A stretch of 36,529 bases of DNA, taken from the NCBI RefSeq assembly GCF_039529295.1, contig NZ_BAAAMN010000018.1:1-36529 (forward strand). Direction: 5' to 3'. Source of the DNA: Yaniella flava. Its GTDB lineage: Bacteria; Actinomycetota; Actinomycetes; Actinomycetales; Micrococcaceae. Position numbers and translations under genes: made by a program. The notes below the pieces were generated by a model. That model was not told the origin of the DNA. It did not search any database and saw only the letters and a program-made list of their open reading frames with translations. Of this stretch, positions 22,463 through 30,603 are shown piece by piece. Numbering within the stretch: the first letter of the stretch is position 1; each line of letters begins with the position of its first letter.

Positions 22463-23329
22463 ATGAGAGCAATCTGGAAAGGGTCCATTGCCTTCGGGCT
22501 GGTAAACGTTCCCGTGAAGCTGTACTCGGCCACCGAAAACCACGATGTCGATATGCACCAGGTGCACGACAAAGACGGTGGCCGCATCCGCTATGAACGC
22601 CACTGCGAGGTGTGCGATGAGAGTGTTGAATATTCCGACATCGATAAAGCCTACGACGACGGCGAGCACCGGGTGATCCTGACCAAGGATGACTTCGAGG
22701 CCCTGCCCGCCGAAGATAACGACGATATTGATGTGTTGCAGTTCGTGCCCAACGACCAGATCGACCCGATCATGTTGGAGCGTGCATATTTTCTGGAACC
22801 CACGTCGAAAACCCCGAAAGCGTATTTGTTGTTGCGCAAAACCCTCGACAGCACGGATAAAACTGCGATCGTCAAGATCACCCTGCGCACCCGCACCAGG
22901 TTGGCGATCCTGCGCACCCGCGGCAAACTGTTGATGATTCAGACATTGCGTTGGGCCGATGAGATCCGTGAGGTGGATTTCAAGGGTGTGAATTCACGGG
23001 CGAAAATTTCAGACAAGGAACTCGAGATGTCCACCCAGCTCGTCGAATCCTATTCGGATGATTTCATGCCCGAAGAGTTCAGCGATGATTACCAAGAAGA
23101 ACTCAAGAAACTCATCGATACGAAAATCGAACAAGGCGAAAGCATGGATCTGGAAGAGGCCTTCCCCGAGGACGAGGAAGAGGAGGACTCTGGCGGCGAT
23201 GTCGTCGACTTAATGGAAGCACTCCGCCAGTCCGTCGATAACTCCCGGTCGTCGAAGAAATCTGGTGCCAAAAAGTCTGGTTCGAAAGTTTCAGATTCCA
23301 AGAAGTCTTCGAAGAAAAAGGCTAGCTGA
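22463..23329 (+). CDS. ku: Ku DNA end-binding protein
   Basis: This 288-aa homodimeric Ku encircles double-strand ends and recruits LigD. The N-terminus is canonical (MRAIWKGSIAFGLVNVPVKLYSAT), followed by DMHQVHDKDGGRIRYER, the Cys pair CEVCDE, FLEPTSKTPKAYLLLRKTL and the bridge-region block RTRTRLAILRTRGKLLMIQTLRWADEIR. The core ends near residue 240. The tail (about 258-288) is a Lys/Ser-rich low-complexity extension, common in actinobacterial Ku, where it helps DNA binding or threading. It is divergent from ligD, so the NHEJ pair is complete. The start is given by the conserved N-terminus. Confidence 0.95.
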   Translation: MRAIWKGSIAFGLVNVPVKLYSATENHDVDMHQVHDKDGGRIRYERHCEVCDESVEYSDIDKAYDDGEHRVILTKDDFEALPAEDNDDIDVLQFVPNDQIDPIMLERAYFLEPTSKTPKAYLLLRKTLDSTDKTAIVKITLRTRTRLAILRTRGKLLMIQTLRWADEIREVDFKGVNSRAKISDKELEMSTQLVESYSDDFMPEEFSDDYQEELKKLIDTKIEQGESMDLEEAFPEDEEEEDSGGDVVDLMEALRQSVDNSRSSKKSGAKKSGSKVSDSKKSSKKKAS

Positions 23330-23433
23330 GCGCAGCTGAGGTAATCGGCCTCGGGACACTCCGGTTGAGTGGATTGCTGACGCTGAACCGACGGTATGCC
23401 CTGAGGCTCATCTGGTAAATATATCTGTCAATG

Positions 23434-23480
23434 GCTCCCGTCTGCGTACACCGCGCACGGGAGCTGTTTGCGTGTATTTT
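23434..23480 (+). terminator. Terminator downstream of ku
   Basis: GCTCCCGT (23434-23441) and ACGGGAGC (23457-23464) pair perfectly and are followed by a T-rich stretch (TGTTTGCGTGTATTTTCGTTTTG region). The remainder of the 23330-23775 spacer holds the DnaA-box-like inverted repeat and an AT-rich stretch with no gene. Confidence 0.6.
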
Positions 23481-23535
23481 CGTTTTGCGGATTCAACCTC
23501 TCAATCATTCTCGTCAGTCCAAGTCCCGTAGTGGC

Positions 23536-23575
23536 TTGTGGATAGTGGTTGAGTGTGTTGGTAGGTTATCCACAA
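23536..23575. repeat. DnaA-box-like inverted repeat
   Basis: TTGTGGATA (23536-23544) and TATCCACAA (23567-23575) are perfect inverted copies 22 nt apart. TTATCCACA at 23566-23574 equals the DnaA box consensus. They lie 200 nt upstream of the DUF222-HNH gene in an AT-rich stretch. No replication genes are near, so this is not a chromosomal origin by context; DnaA-dependent regulation is possible. Confidence 0.55.
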
Positions 23576-23775
23576 AAGTAGCGACACACCATACACGCAT
23601 CGATTGTATGTGATATATACCGACACCAAATCCATTACAGCAAGGAAAAATATATGTAGAACTATTGTCATGTGCCTCAATGCACGGTAGAATAGGGGCA
23701 ATATCCCGACCAGTCCCTCCCGGTTTTTGGAAAGCCTTTGGTCTGTGTCTCCTGTGTTGAAAGGAGTGGTGTCTC

Positions 23776-25200
23776 GTGAGTCTTGAGCAGACTGTGCAGC
23801 GTTCCTCGGCACTGGTAGCAGACTTGGAAGGCTTGTGTCAGGATCTTGTCGAGATGGATCCTGCCGGGTCTGAGGCTGAGGCCATTGAGTTGTTGGCTGT
23901 GCTAGAACGCAGCAAATCGGCGCTGTCGGCAGTTCAGGCCAAACACACTGCGGTGTTGGAACAATACCGGTTGAATAAGCAAGCTGCCGCAGGTGTGCCC
24001 AAGGACCGGTGGGGTACAGGTCTGGCTTCAGGGGTTGGGTTGGCCCGGGGTGATTCCCCGGCCCGTGGCAAACGCCACCTAGACACCGCCCACGCATTGG
24101 TCGGGTGTTTACCCCACACCCTGCAGGCTCTAGAGGCCGGGGTGATTCATGAGGAGCACGCCCAGGTGGTCGCCACAGAAACCAAATGGCTCTCCACCAA
24201 GCACCGCCGGATGGTTGATGAGCGGATAGCCCACCGGCTAGACGGGGTGGGGCCCCGAACCTTAGGCAACATGGTGCGCGGTGAGGCCCAGAAACTCGAC
24301 CAGGTCACCGCCCGGGATCGACAGGAGCGGTCTCGGTCGCAGCGTCGGGTATCAGTACGTCCCGCACCCGGTGGGATGGCTTATATTTCGGCGTTGGTGC
24401 CGATGCCCCAAGCCGTCGTCGTGCTGGCCTGTTTACACAAGGCAGCGACTAGTCGGGTTGCTGATGGTGACACTGTGGATCCTGCCAACCCGTCGGGTCC
24501 ACGTCGGACTCGTGATCAGCTCATGGCCGACTTGCTCATCGAGCGTGCTACCGGCCAGACCACGGCACCGGCGGTGGCCGCTGAGGTGCAGTTGGTGATG
24601 ACTGATGCCGCGTTGTTTGGTGAGGGGCAGGCCCCGGCATGGTTGACCGGCCACGGCCCGATTCCAGCGGAAACCGCAAGGGATTGGGTTGCTGACCCCA
24701 ATGCAGAGATCTTCCTGCGCCGAGTATTCACCAGACCCGAAAACCACCAACTGGTGGGGATGGAGTCTCGTCGCCGCGCGTTCCCCGAAGGATTGAAGCG
24801 TATGGTCACCCTGCGAGACGGTGTGTGTCGCACACCCTATTGTGATGCGCCGATTCAGCAGATTGACCACATCACCCCCGTCAACAACGGTGGGCCCACC
24901 AGTTGGGATAATGCCAGCGGGCTCTGCGCGGCCTGTAACCAGACCAAAGAAGCCACCGGATGGCGCCACGAAGGCAACCCTGAGCAGCTGACCGTGATCA
25001 CCCCAACCGGTCACCAATACACCACGACCACCCCACCCATCGGCGCGCAAGAACCCCCGGATACCGGTGACCCACCCGAAGAACACGGACCACCCGATGA
25101 CCCCGACGACGGCCCGCCAGATATCGACCCCAACCCACGGTTCGACACCAACAACTACCGACACCACCACACCGAAATCACCATGCGCATCGCCGCCTAA
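23776..25200 (+). CDS. DUF222-HNH endonuclease signature protein
   Basis: This 474-aa protein belongs to the multi-copy actinobacterial DUF222-HNH group. DUF222 covers about residues 5-300 (AVLERSKSALSAVQAKHTAVL; LDTAHALVGCLPHTLQALEAG; RRTRDQLMADLLIERATG). The HNH zinc-finger nuclease is at 351-396, with C351, C356, the catalytic D364-H365 pair, N379, C384 and C387. A Pro/Asp-rich disordered tail follows (about 415-460). The role of the family is not established; some members sit in repetitive elements such as REP13E12. The start is GTG 23776 with AAGGAG upstream, spaced somewhat long. It is convergent with ackA. Confidence 0.85.
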   Translation: MSLEQTVQRSSALVADLEGLCQDLVEMDPAGSEAEAIELLAVLERSKSALSAVQAKHTAVLEQYRLNKQAAAGVPKDRWGTGLASGVGLARGDSPARGKRHLDTAHALVGCLPHTLQALEAGVIHEEHAQVVATETKWLSTKHRRMVDERIAHRLDGVGPRTLGNMVRGEAQKLDQVTARDRQERSRSQRRVSVRPAPGGMAYISALVPMPQAVVVLACLHKAATSRVADGDTVDPANPSGPRRTRDQLMADLLIERATGQTTAPAVAAEVQLVMTDAALFGEGQAPAWLTGHGPIPAETARDWVADPNAEIFLRRVFTRPENHQLVGMESRRRAFPEGLKRMVTLRDGVCRTPYCDAPIQQIDHITPVNNGGPTSWDNASGLCAACNQTKEATGWRHEGNPEQLTVITPTGHQYTTTTPPIGAQEPPDTGDPPEEHGPPDDPDDGPPDIDPNPRFDTNNYRHHHTEITMRIAA

Positions 25201-25238
25201 CCAGCTGCCATGCAGGCTGGGTGATTCGGTCTGGTCAA

Positions 25239-26426
25239 TCAAGTCCAGGCGTTGGTCCCATGGTTCCAAGCGCCCGAAGAATCTACTACCCGGAACGTCT
25301 CCTGAGCGATCGCCATTTCCTCATCGGTCGGCACAACAGCCACGGCAATCGCGGAGTCTCTAGTTGAAATTATTCGGGGCTCATTCGAACGAACCGTATT
25401 GAGCTCGGCATCGTATTGCACGCCCAGTACTTCGAGGCGGTCCAGCACCCTAGCGCGAAACGGAGCAGAATTCTCGCCAATGCCAGCGGTAAACGCGATC
25501 GCCTGGGCACCACCAACCGCCACGTGATAAGAGCCAATGTATTTGGCCAAACGATAGGTGGCGGCATCCAACGCTAGCTTAGAAGACCGATCCCCAGCAT
25601 CAGCAGCCTCGAGCACCTGACGCATATCAGCATGCCCCGTCATCCCAAGCAGCCCAGACTCGTGATTCAGCACCCAATCAACCTCTTCGGCGCTGTACCC
25701 ATGCGTCGTAATCAACTGTGTGACAATCGACGGATCAATATCACCCGAACGCGTGCCCATCACCAGGCCAGCCAACGGTGTATAACCCATCGACGTATCC
25801 ACCGACCGGCCACCCCGAATCGCCGTCGCCGAGGCACCATTGCCCAAATGCAAGACCATGCCGTTGAAGTCCTCGCGCGCCACACCGAGCAACGCGGCCG
25901 TCTTGCCCGTCACCAGATCATGGCTGGTCCCGTGAAAACCGTAGCGACGAATACCGTGATCGACATACCACCGATCCGGAATCGCATACTGCCACGCCTC
26001 GGGCGGCATCGTCTGGTGGAACGACGTATCAAAAATGACGACCTGCGGCATATCGGGCCACTTGTCCCGGATCGCACGCAGTCCCTCGGTGGCCGGTGGA
26101 TTATGCAGTGGCGCCAACGGAGCCAACAGATCCACGGCGCGAATCACTTCAGGATCCACCAGGGCCGGGGCCTTGAACCGTTCGCCGCCATGCACCACGC
26201 GATGCCCGGCAGCATCGATCGTGCGACCATCCAGAATTTCGTCGAGTTCTTTGGCTACCTCGTCCAAGGCTTGCGTGTGATTTGGCACCCCAGAACCGCG
26301 CACACCGATGCGTTCGATGAGCCCGGAGGCCTGAATCGGATCGGCGGTGTCCGTGCCGTCGACGTTGAGCTCGCGCAGCTGATACTTCAACGACGACGAA
26401 CCAGAGTTGATCACCAAAATGAGCAT
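25239..26426 (-). CDS. ackA: Acetate kinase
   Basis: This 395-aa cytoplasmic enzyme interconverts acetyl phosphate plus ADP with acetate plus ATP. Motifs are N7-S-G-S-S-S (INSGSSSLK), GHRVVHGGE with R76, IFDTSFHQTMP with D133, RRYGFHGTSH with H165, HLGNGASATAIRGG, SMGYTPLAGLVMGTRSGDIDP and FTAGIGENS. Length is normal. ATG 26426 follows GGAAGAGG. It is the second gene after pta (31 nt gap), the usual order and a complete Pta-AckA route for overflow acetate or acetate uptake. It is convergent with the DUF222-HNH gene, with only a weak hairpin in the 38-nt gap. Confidence 0.96.
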   Translation of the reverse strand: MLILVINSGSSSLKYQLRELNVDGTDTADPIQASGLIERIGVRGSGVPNHTQALDEVAKELDEILDGRTIDAAGHRVVHGGERFKAPALVDPEVIRAVDLLAPLAPLHNPPATEGLRAIRDKWPDMPQVVIFDTSFHQTMPPEAWQYAIPDRWYVDHGIRRYGFHGTSHDLVTGKTAALLGVAREDFNGMVLHLGNGASATAIRGGRSVDTSMGYTPLAGLVMGTRSGDIDPSIVTQLITTHGYSAEEVDWVLNHESGLLGMTGHADMRQVLEAADAGDRSSKLALDAATYRLAKYIGSYHVAVGGAQAIAFTAGIGENSAPFRARVLDRLEVLGVQYDAELNTVRSNEPRIISTRDSAIAVAVVPTDEEMAIAQETFRVVDSSGAWNHGTNAWT

Positions 26427-26457
26427 CGAGTACCTCTTCCGTCACCCAGCGTGGGTG

Positions 26458-28530
26458 TTAGTTGGACTGCGCCTGGATGGCGGTAATGGCCACCGTGTTG
26501 ACGATGTCATCGACCGTCGTGCCACGCGAGAGGTCATTGACCGGTTTGTTCAGGCCCTGCAGCACCGGCCCAACCGCCACGGCACCTGCGGACTGCTGGA
26601 CGGCTTTGTAGGTGTTGTTGCCCGTGTTGAGGTCAGGGAAGATGAACACGCTGGCGTTCCCCGCGACCTGTGATTGAGGCATCTTCGACGCGGCAACCGA
26701 GGCCGAGACGGCGGCATCGTACTGCAGCGGCCCGTCGACTTTGAGCTGCGGTGCCGCGGCTTGGACCAGTCCGGTGGCTTCGCGCACCTTGTCGACTTCA
26801 GCACCCGCACCGGAATCACCGGTCGAATAGGACAACATCGCAACCCGCGGTTCCACACCAAACTGGTTGGCAGTTTCAGCCGACGCCACCGCGATGTCGG
26901 CTAGCTGCTCGGCATCGGGATTGGTGTTGACGGCACAGTCGCCATAGACCAGCGCACGGTCGGGCAACAGCATGAAAAATACCGACGACACAATCTTGGT
27001 GCCCGGTTTGGTTTTCACGAACTCCAAGGCCGGCCGAATCGTGTGCGCGGTAGTGTGCGCAGCACCCGAAACCATGCCGTCGACATCGCCCTGCTGGACC
27101 ATCATCGTGCCGAAGTAGGCGCCATCGAGCATCGCCTCGCGGGCAAAATCAATCTCAACACCGCGATGCGCGCGGGCCTCGGCGTAGGCCTGGGCATAGC
27201 GCTCCCGGTCGGGAGACTCCAACGGATTGATCAAGTCGATCCCCGCCAAATCCAGGCCGTGTTTGGCTGCGGTCTCGGAAATTGTGTCGACGTCACCGAG
27301 GATGGTCAGGTCACAGACCCCACGACGACGCAGAATCTCAGCGGCACGAAGGATGCGGGAGTCTTCGCCTTCGGGCAGCACAATGCGTTTGCGATCGGCC
27401 GAGGCACGGGCAGTGAGCTGATGCAAAAAGCGCACCGGCGTCATCGCCGACGGGCGGGCCAATTCGATGCGGCCCAGCAGTTCGTCTTCATCAACGTGCT
27501 GGTTCCAGACGCCCAGGACGGCGGCGGTCTTGCGCGGTTGCGCCGCCGACAGACTCGAGGGCACCCCGGCGACCCGGCCGGCCATCGTAAACGTATCGGC
27601 AAAAGAAACGAACACCGGGAACGGGGCATCGGCGTAGAGGCGCTGGATCATCGCATTCGGTTCGATGCCATTGGTCAAAATCATGCCGGCGGGCACCGGG
27701 AAATCGGCGGTTCGTGCCGCGGCCAGCGTGGCCAAAATAGCATCGGAGCGGTCGCCCGAGACGATCACCAGGGCGCCGTCGTTGAGCGCCTGCAGGAAGT
27801 TGCCGCCTTCCATCGAGACGGCTTTGACCTCGGAGACATCGCGGTCCAACTGCTCGGAACCGGCCACCAAATCCAAGTTCAACGTGGTCGCGACCTCACC
27901 GACGGTCGGGTAGCGCAGCTCTTCGAGTTCGGGGATGATGTAGACCTTGCGCTGATGGGTGCCCGGTTTGATGGTGACCGCCATCTCATCGATGAGCGCT
28001 GGATCGGCGCGGTTGACCACGATGCTCAGCAACTCGGAACCGGCATCGCGCAGATTGGAGCGCGTGAGTTCGACGGCGTCCGAGGCTTCAGCGGCAGTCA
28101 GCCCCTGAGCCGAGACGACCGCCAACACGGGGGCATTGAAATGCAGTGCGAGATCGGTATCCATCTCAAGACCGAACCCGGAATCGCCATTCAACAGGTC
28201 GGTGCCTTCGATCAGCACGGCATCAACACTGGCAGCAACGTGTTCATAGGCCACCACGAGCTCGGCGTACAGGTCATCCTGGCGGCCCGACGTCACCATC
28301 GACCGGGCATACGCATCGGTCACACCACCAGCGGCCGCATCGACACTCATCCCGTAGTTTTCGCGCATCAACTGCACCATCGGGTCGGCCTCGACGTCAT
28401 CGCCGGGCACAATCGGACGGAAGTACCCGACCTTGCCCGTGCGCCGGTTGAGCGCATCGACCAACCCCATCGACACCAGAGTTTTGCCGGCTCGGACCGT
28501 GGTTGTGGTGATGTAAATGCCTTGGGCCAA
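26458..28530 (-). CDS. pta: Phosphate acetyltransferase, long form
   Basis: This 690-aa enzyme converts acetyl-CoA and phosphate to acetyl phosphate. The N-terminal part (about 1-210) is a BioD-like P-loop-type domain (YITTTTVRAGKTLVSMGLVDAL). The DRTGG-like middle region is at about 210-350, and the catalytic PTA domain at about 365-690 (RIVLPEGEDSRILRAAEIL; DGMVSGAAHTTAHTIRPAL; MLSYSTGDSGAGAEVDKV; FIFPDLNTGNNTYKAVQ). GGAGGG lies 8 nt before TTG 28530, which gives the expected MAQGIYIT beginning; the upstream ATG 28551 lacks a site, so the TTG is preferred. A minus-strand -10 (TATAGT) is at 28578-28573. It forms an operon with ackA. Confidence 0.94.
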   Translation of the reverse strand: MAQGIYITTTTVRAGKTLVSMGLVDALNRRTGKVGYFRPIVPGDDVEADPMVQLMRENYGMSVDAAAGGVTDAYARSMVTSGRQDDLYAELVVAYEHVAASVDAVLIEGTDLLNGDSGFGLEMDTDLALHFNAPVLAVVSAQGLTAAEASDAVELTRSNLRDAGSELLSIVVNRADPALIDEMAVTIKPGTHQRKVYIIPELEELRYPTVGEVATTLNLDLVAGSEQLDRDVSEVKAVSMEGGNFLQALNDGALVIVSGDRSDAILATLAAARTADFPVPAGMILTNGIEPNAMIQRLYADAPFPVFVSFADTFTMAGRVAGVPSSLSAAQPRKTAAVLGVWNQHVDEDELLGRIELARPSAMTPVRFLHQLTARASADRKRIVLPEGEDSRILRAAEILRRRGVCDLTILGDVDTISETAAKHGLDLAGIDLINPLESPDRERYAQAYAEARAHRGVEIDFAREAMLDGAYFGTMMVQQGDVDGMVSGAAHTTAHTIRPALEFVKTKPGTKIVSSVFFMLLPDRALVYGDCAVNTNPDAEQLADIAVASAETANQFGVEPRVAMLSYSTGDSGAGAEVDKVREATGLVQAAAPQLKVDGPLQYDAAVSASVAASKMPQSQVAGNASVFIFPDLNTGNNTYKAVQQSAGAVAVGPVLQGLNKPVNDLSRGTTVDDIVNTVAITAIQAQSN

Positions 28531-28572
28531 CGTGGTTTCCCTCCATGCCAATCGATGAATGCGCCGCCCCTC

Positions 28573-28578
28573 ACTATA
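28573..28578 (-). promoter_or_regulatory. -10 element of the pta-ackA promoter
   Basis: TATAGT reads on the minus strand 43 nt before the pta start. The 17-bp repeat at 28595-28611 covers the region where the -35 would lie (GTAAACA on the minus strand), so repeat formation and this promoter are linked. Confidence 0.5.
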
Positions 28579-28594
28579 GTCGTGCAGCTGCGAA

Positions 28595-28611
28595 CATGTT
28601 TACGATGGGAA
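28595..28611. repeat. Left copy of the 17-bp direct repeat bracketing the Fic islet
   Basis: CATGTTTACGATGGGAA occurs here and, identically and in the same orientation, at 29677-29693. The 1,065 nt between the copies hold only the Fic antitoxin and toxin genes and their control region, with clearly lower GC than the flanks. This looks like an insertion with a long target duplication or att-like core. Confidence 0.75.
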
Positions 28612-28710
28612 ACTCGTCGATACGAGGACACAATTCTATGGCTCGCAGCTCATCAGGTTATCACGATTTCGTAACTTCAAGCAGTAAATAATGTGAAGTA
28701 TTCGTACTTG

Positions 28711-28748
28711 ATGTGAGAAAGCCTGCTCGATCAGTTATGTGAGAAAGC
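28711..28748. repeat. 12-bp direct repeats upstream of the Fic module
   Basis: ATGTGAGAAAGC occurs at 28711-28722 and 28737-28748, 26 bp apart (about 2.5 turns). A near-consensus -10 TATACT follows at 28784-28789, and a small palindrome AAGTA-ttcg-TACTT precedes at 28696-28709. The rest of 28612-28814 shows no gene. The repeats are candidates for autoregulatory binding sites. Confidence 0.5.
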
Positions 28749-28814
28749 GGTGTTATTTACAGGATTTAACAACCGGGTGAAGGTATACTTGAGCAGAGAC
28801 TACTAGGAGTTAAT

Positions 28815-28988
28815 ATGTCTACACCAGCATTAAGGGCACAGTGGGTGGAAGAAGCCGACCATAGTGTTTATCTAGAGGGATTAACGGCTAGCTCTGAATA
28901 CAAAGCGAATGCAGATCAATATATCGCGGGGGAAATCTCAGCTGATGAGCTCGTAAAGATTACTCGTTCAAGATATGGTCTCGAATAA
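28815..28988 (+). CDS. VbhA-like Fic antitoxin
   Basis: This 57-aa protein begins MSTPALRAQWVEEADHSV and has the antitoxin_VbhA pattern: one long helix, then a YIAGEISADELVKITRSRYG tail that matches the family's GE[IL]..DEL...RYG ending. The inhibitory motif [S/T]-x3-E-[G/N] is present as S17-V-Y-L-E21-G22; in class I Fic systems this Glu blocks the ATP gamma-phosphate site of the toxin. ATG 28815 follows AGGAG. The gene overlaps the toxin start by 14 nt, so the two are coupled with antitoxin first. Its GC is low, like that of the toxin. Confidence 0.85.
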   Translation: MSTPALRAQWVEEADHSVYLEGLTASSEYKANADQYIAGEISADELVKITRSRYGLE

Positions 28989-29586
28989 CGTCGCTCACGA
29001 CCCATATTTGATGAGCCCCGATTATCCTGTTCTCAGGAATTTGGTCGGGGCTAACACGTATGAAGAGCTCAGCAAAGCGGAAGCTGATCTCTTTCACGCC
29101 CGAGTCGTGCAACTGAACGATCACAGCCTCGTAGCGCCTACACGTGATGCGCAGGAACTTCGAGGACTGCACCGACATCTATTTCAAGATGTATACGATT
29201 GGGCCGGAGAATTTCGCGTCATAGATATGCGCTTAGGGGATGGAGATCATTTCGCGCCATATATCAGTATTCCGCTTGGGATAAGCAATCTCATGAATGA
29301 TCTTGCTGAACAAGATTTTCTCAAGGGACTACAACGAGACGCCTTCGTGGATCGACTTGCAAAATTCTATGATCTACTGAACTACATTCATCCTTTTCGT
29401 GAGGGAAATGGGCGCACGCAAAGAACTTTTTGGGCTCGCGTCGCTTTTTCTGCGGGCTGGGTCCTGAATTGGGCGCCTATTCATGGTGAAGAGCTCAATG
29501 AAGCCAGTCAAGCCGCCAGGGAAAATGAAGATTTTAGACCAATACGCCAGGCGCTAGACAAATGTTTGTCGCCAGTCTCTGGGTAA
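28975..29586 (+). CDS. fic: Fic-domain AMP-transferase toxin
   Basis: This 203-aa class I Fic enzyme transfers AMP from ATP to a protein hydroxyl group. The active-site motif HPFREGNGRTQR (139-150) is complete, including H139 and the arginine and asparagine that hold ATP. The flap region FAPYISIP (about 93-100) and the opening LRGLHRHLFQDVYDWAGEFR are typical. No N-terminal inhibitory helix is present; inhibition comes from the separate VbhA-like protein. The start overlaps the antitoxin gene and has no ribosome-binding site of its own. By hand count 23 of 60 bases in 29281-29340 are G/C, against 38 of 60 in 29821-29880 of the next gene. The target is unknown; many relatives modify type II topoisomerases. 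Confidence 0.93.
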   Translation: MVSNNVAHDPYLMSPDYPVLRNLVGANTYEELSKAEADLFHARVVQLNDHSLVAPTRDAQELRGLHRHLFQDVYDWAGEFRVIDMRLGDGDHFAPYISIPLGISNLMNDLAEQDFLKGLQRDAFVDRLAKFYDLLNYIHPFREGNGRTQRTFWARVAFSAGWVLNWAPIHGEELNEASQAARENEDFRPIRQALDKCLSPVSG

Positions 29587-29676
29587 CCAGGTACCAGCTA
29601 CGTCGCCTCGGGTGCAGATTTTGGATGGGTGAAGTGCGGACCTTAGCATTTGCCAATACTCGTGACGACGCCTATT

Positions 29677-29693
29677 CATGTTTACGATGGGAA
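29677..29693. repeat. Right copy of the 17-bp direct repeat bracketing the Fic islet
   Basis: It is identical to 28595-28611. This copy contains the -10-like TACGAT (29683-29688), exactly 7 nt before ATG 29696, so it serves as the likely leaderless promoter of the downstream operon. Confidence 0.75.
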
Positions 29694-29695
29694 GC

Positions 29696-30043
29696 ATGAT
29701 CTTAGCTTTCTCTATCTCAGTCTCCGGCGTCGGCGAACTCGGTGCCGACGCTGCCGCCAATTCCACCGAGGATGCCGCAACAGGTTCGGTGGCGCGTGCC
29801 GTTGCCGCCGCGGTTAAAGTCGTACGCGAATCCGGCCTCCCGCACCGCCTGTCGTCCATGTTCACCGAAATCGAGGGTGACTGGGACGAGGTCATGGCGG
29901 TGCTTAAGTCCTGTGTTGAGGCCGTCAGCCCATATGGTGCACGCATTTCGATCACGATGAAGGCCGACATTCGGGACGCGAAAACCGATCAGCTCGACGG
30001 CAAAATTACCCGGGTCAACGACCTGTTGGATGACGACGCATGA
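29696..30043 (+). CDS. Thiamine-binding (MTH1187/YkoF-type) protein
   Basis: This small 115-aa cytoplasmic protein has a ferredoxin-like thiamine-binding fold: MILAFSISVSGVGELGAD (strand one), VARAVAAAVKVVRESGLPHRLSSMFTEIEGDWDEVMAVLKSC, and SPYGARISITMKADIRD. The ESGLPHR..FTEIEG.W.EV pattern is characteristic of the family. Relatives bind thiamine or its pyrimidine part, but the cellular role is poorly known. A start six codons earlier is possible; ATG 29696 matches the conserved beginning, and a -10 (TACGAT) 7 nt before it implies a leaderless mRNA. It is the first gene of a three-gene run with 4-nt overlaps. Confidence 0.8.
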   Translation: MILAFSISVSGVGELGADAAANSTEDAATGSVARAVAAAVKVVRESGLPHRLSSMFTEIEGDWDEVMAVLKSCVEAVSPYGARISITMKADIRDAKTDQLDGKITRVNDLLDDDA

Positions 30044-30603
30044 TCTGGCCGTTTCAGCGCGCCCAAACCACCGAAACTGGTGCGGAGTTTTATATTCGTG
30101 ACGCCGCAATGGCCGATGCGAAGGCCGTCGTGGAATTCAAGCATCGCATCTGGCGCGACATGTACGCCGGTCTCAAGGATGCCGACTTCTTCGATAAGGC
30201 TGAAGCCACGATCGATGAGCAGGTGACGTTTTGGCAATCCCGCATCAAGCGCGGCGACACCATCTGGCTGGCCGAGGACCTGCGCGGCAGGCTCGTCGGC
30301 GTCATTCACGCGACACCAAAACTCAGCGACCAGACCCAAGAATTGGCCGAGCTCTACGGGCTGGCTGACCTCCAAGAGATCCGCTTCTTTTACCTCTCCG
30401 ACGCCGCAGAGGCGACCGGCATCGGCCAGAAACTGCTCAACGTAGCGGTGTCCGACCAGGCGGCGATCACGTGGCTCTCCGGGGACGCCCCGGCGGTCGA
30501 AGCACACTTACAACACGCCGGATTCGAATCCCTCGGTGAACCGGTGAATCCACCAGATGAACCCTGGCGCGGCGTGCCAAGACAGGCGATGGTACGACGA
30601 TGA
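30040..30603 (+). CDS. GNAT-family N-acetyltransferase
   Basis: This 187-aa acyltransferase has the GNAT layout: YIRDAAMADAKAVVEFKHRIW at the N-terminus, strand beta-4 WLAEDLRGRLVGVIHA, beta-5 IRFFYLSDA followed by the acetyl-CoA loop ATGIGQKLLNVAVS (R/Q-x-x-G-x-G/A type), and a last part with LQHAGFESLGEPV. The substrate is unknown. It overlaps the thiamine-binding gene by ATGA at 30040-30043 and the next gene by ATGA at 30600-30603, so the three are translated together. Confidence 0.8.
   Translation: MIWPFQRAQTTETGAEFYIRDAAMADAKAVVEFKHRIWRDMYAGLKDADFFDKAEATIDEQVTFWQSRIKRGDTIWLAEDLRGRLVGVIHATPKLSDQTQELAELYGLADLQEIRFFYLSDAAEATGIGQKLLNVAVSDQAAITWLSGDAPAVEAHLQHAGFESLGEPVNPPDEPWRGVPRQAMVRR

Noticed and set aside
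23536..23575. Chromosomal replication origin
   Set aside because: Only one exact DnaA box plus one inverted partner, and no dnaA, dnaN or gyrase genes nearby.
23501..24097. 198-codon minus-strand frame across the DUF222-HNH start
   Set aside because: Half overlaps the conserved DUF222 coding region in antisense and the rest is AT-rich spacer; no start signal.
27043..28674. 543-codon open frame on the plus strand opposite pta
   Set aside because: It is a shadow of pta, which has full motif support; the translation is Arg/His/Gln-rich with no domain and no ribosome-binding site.
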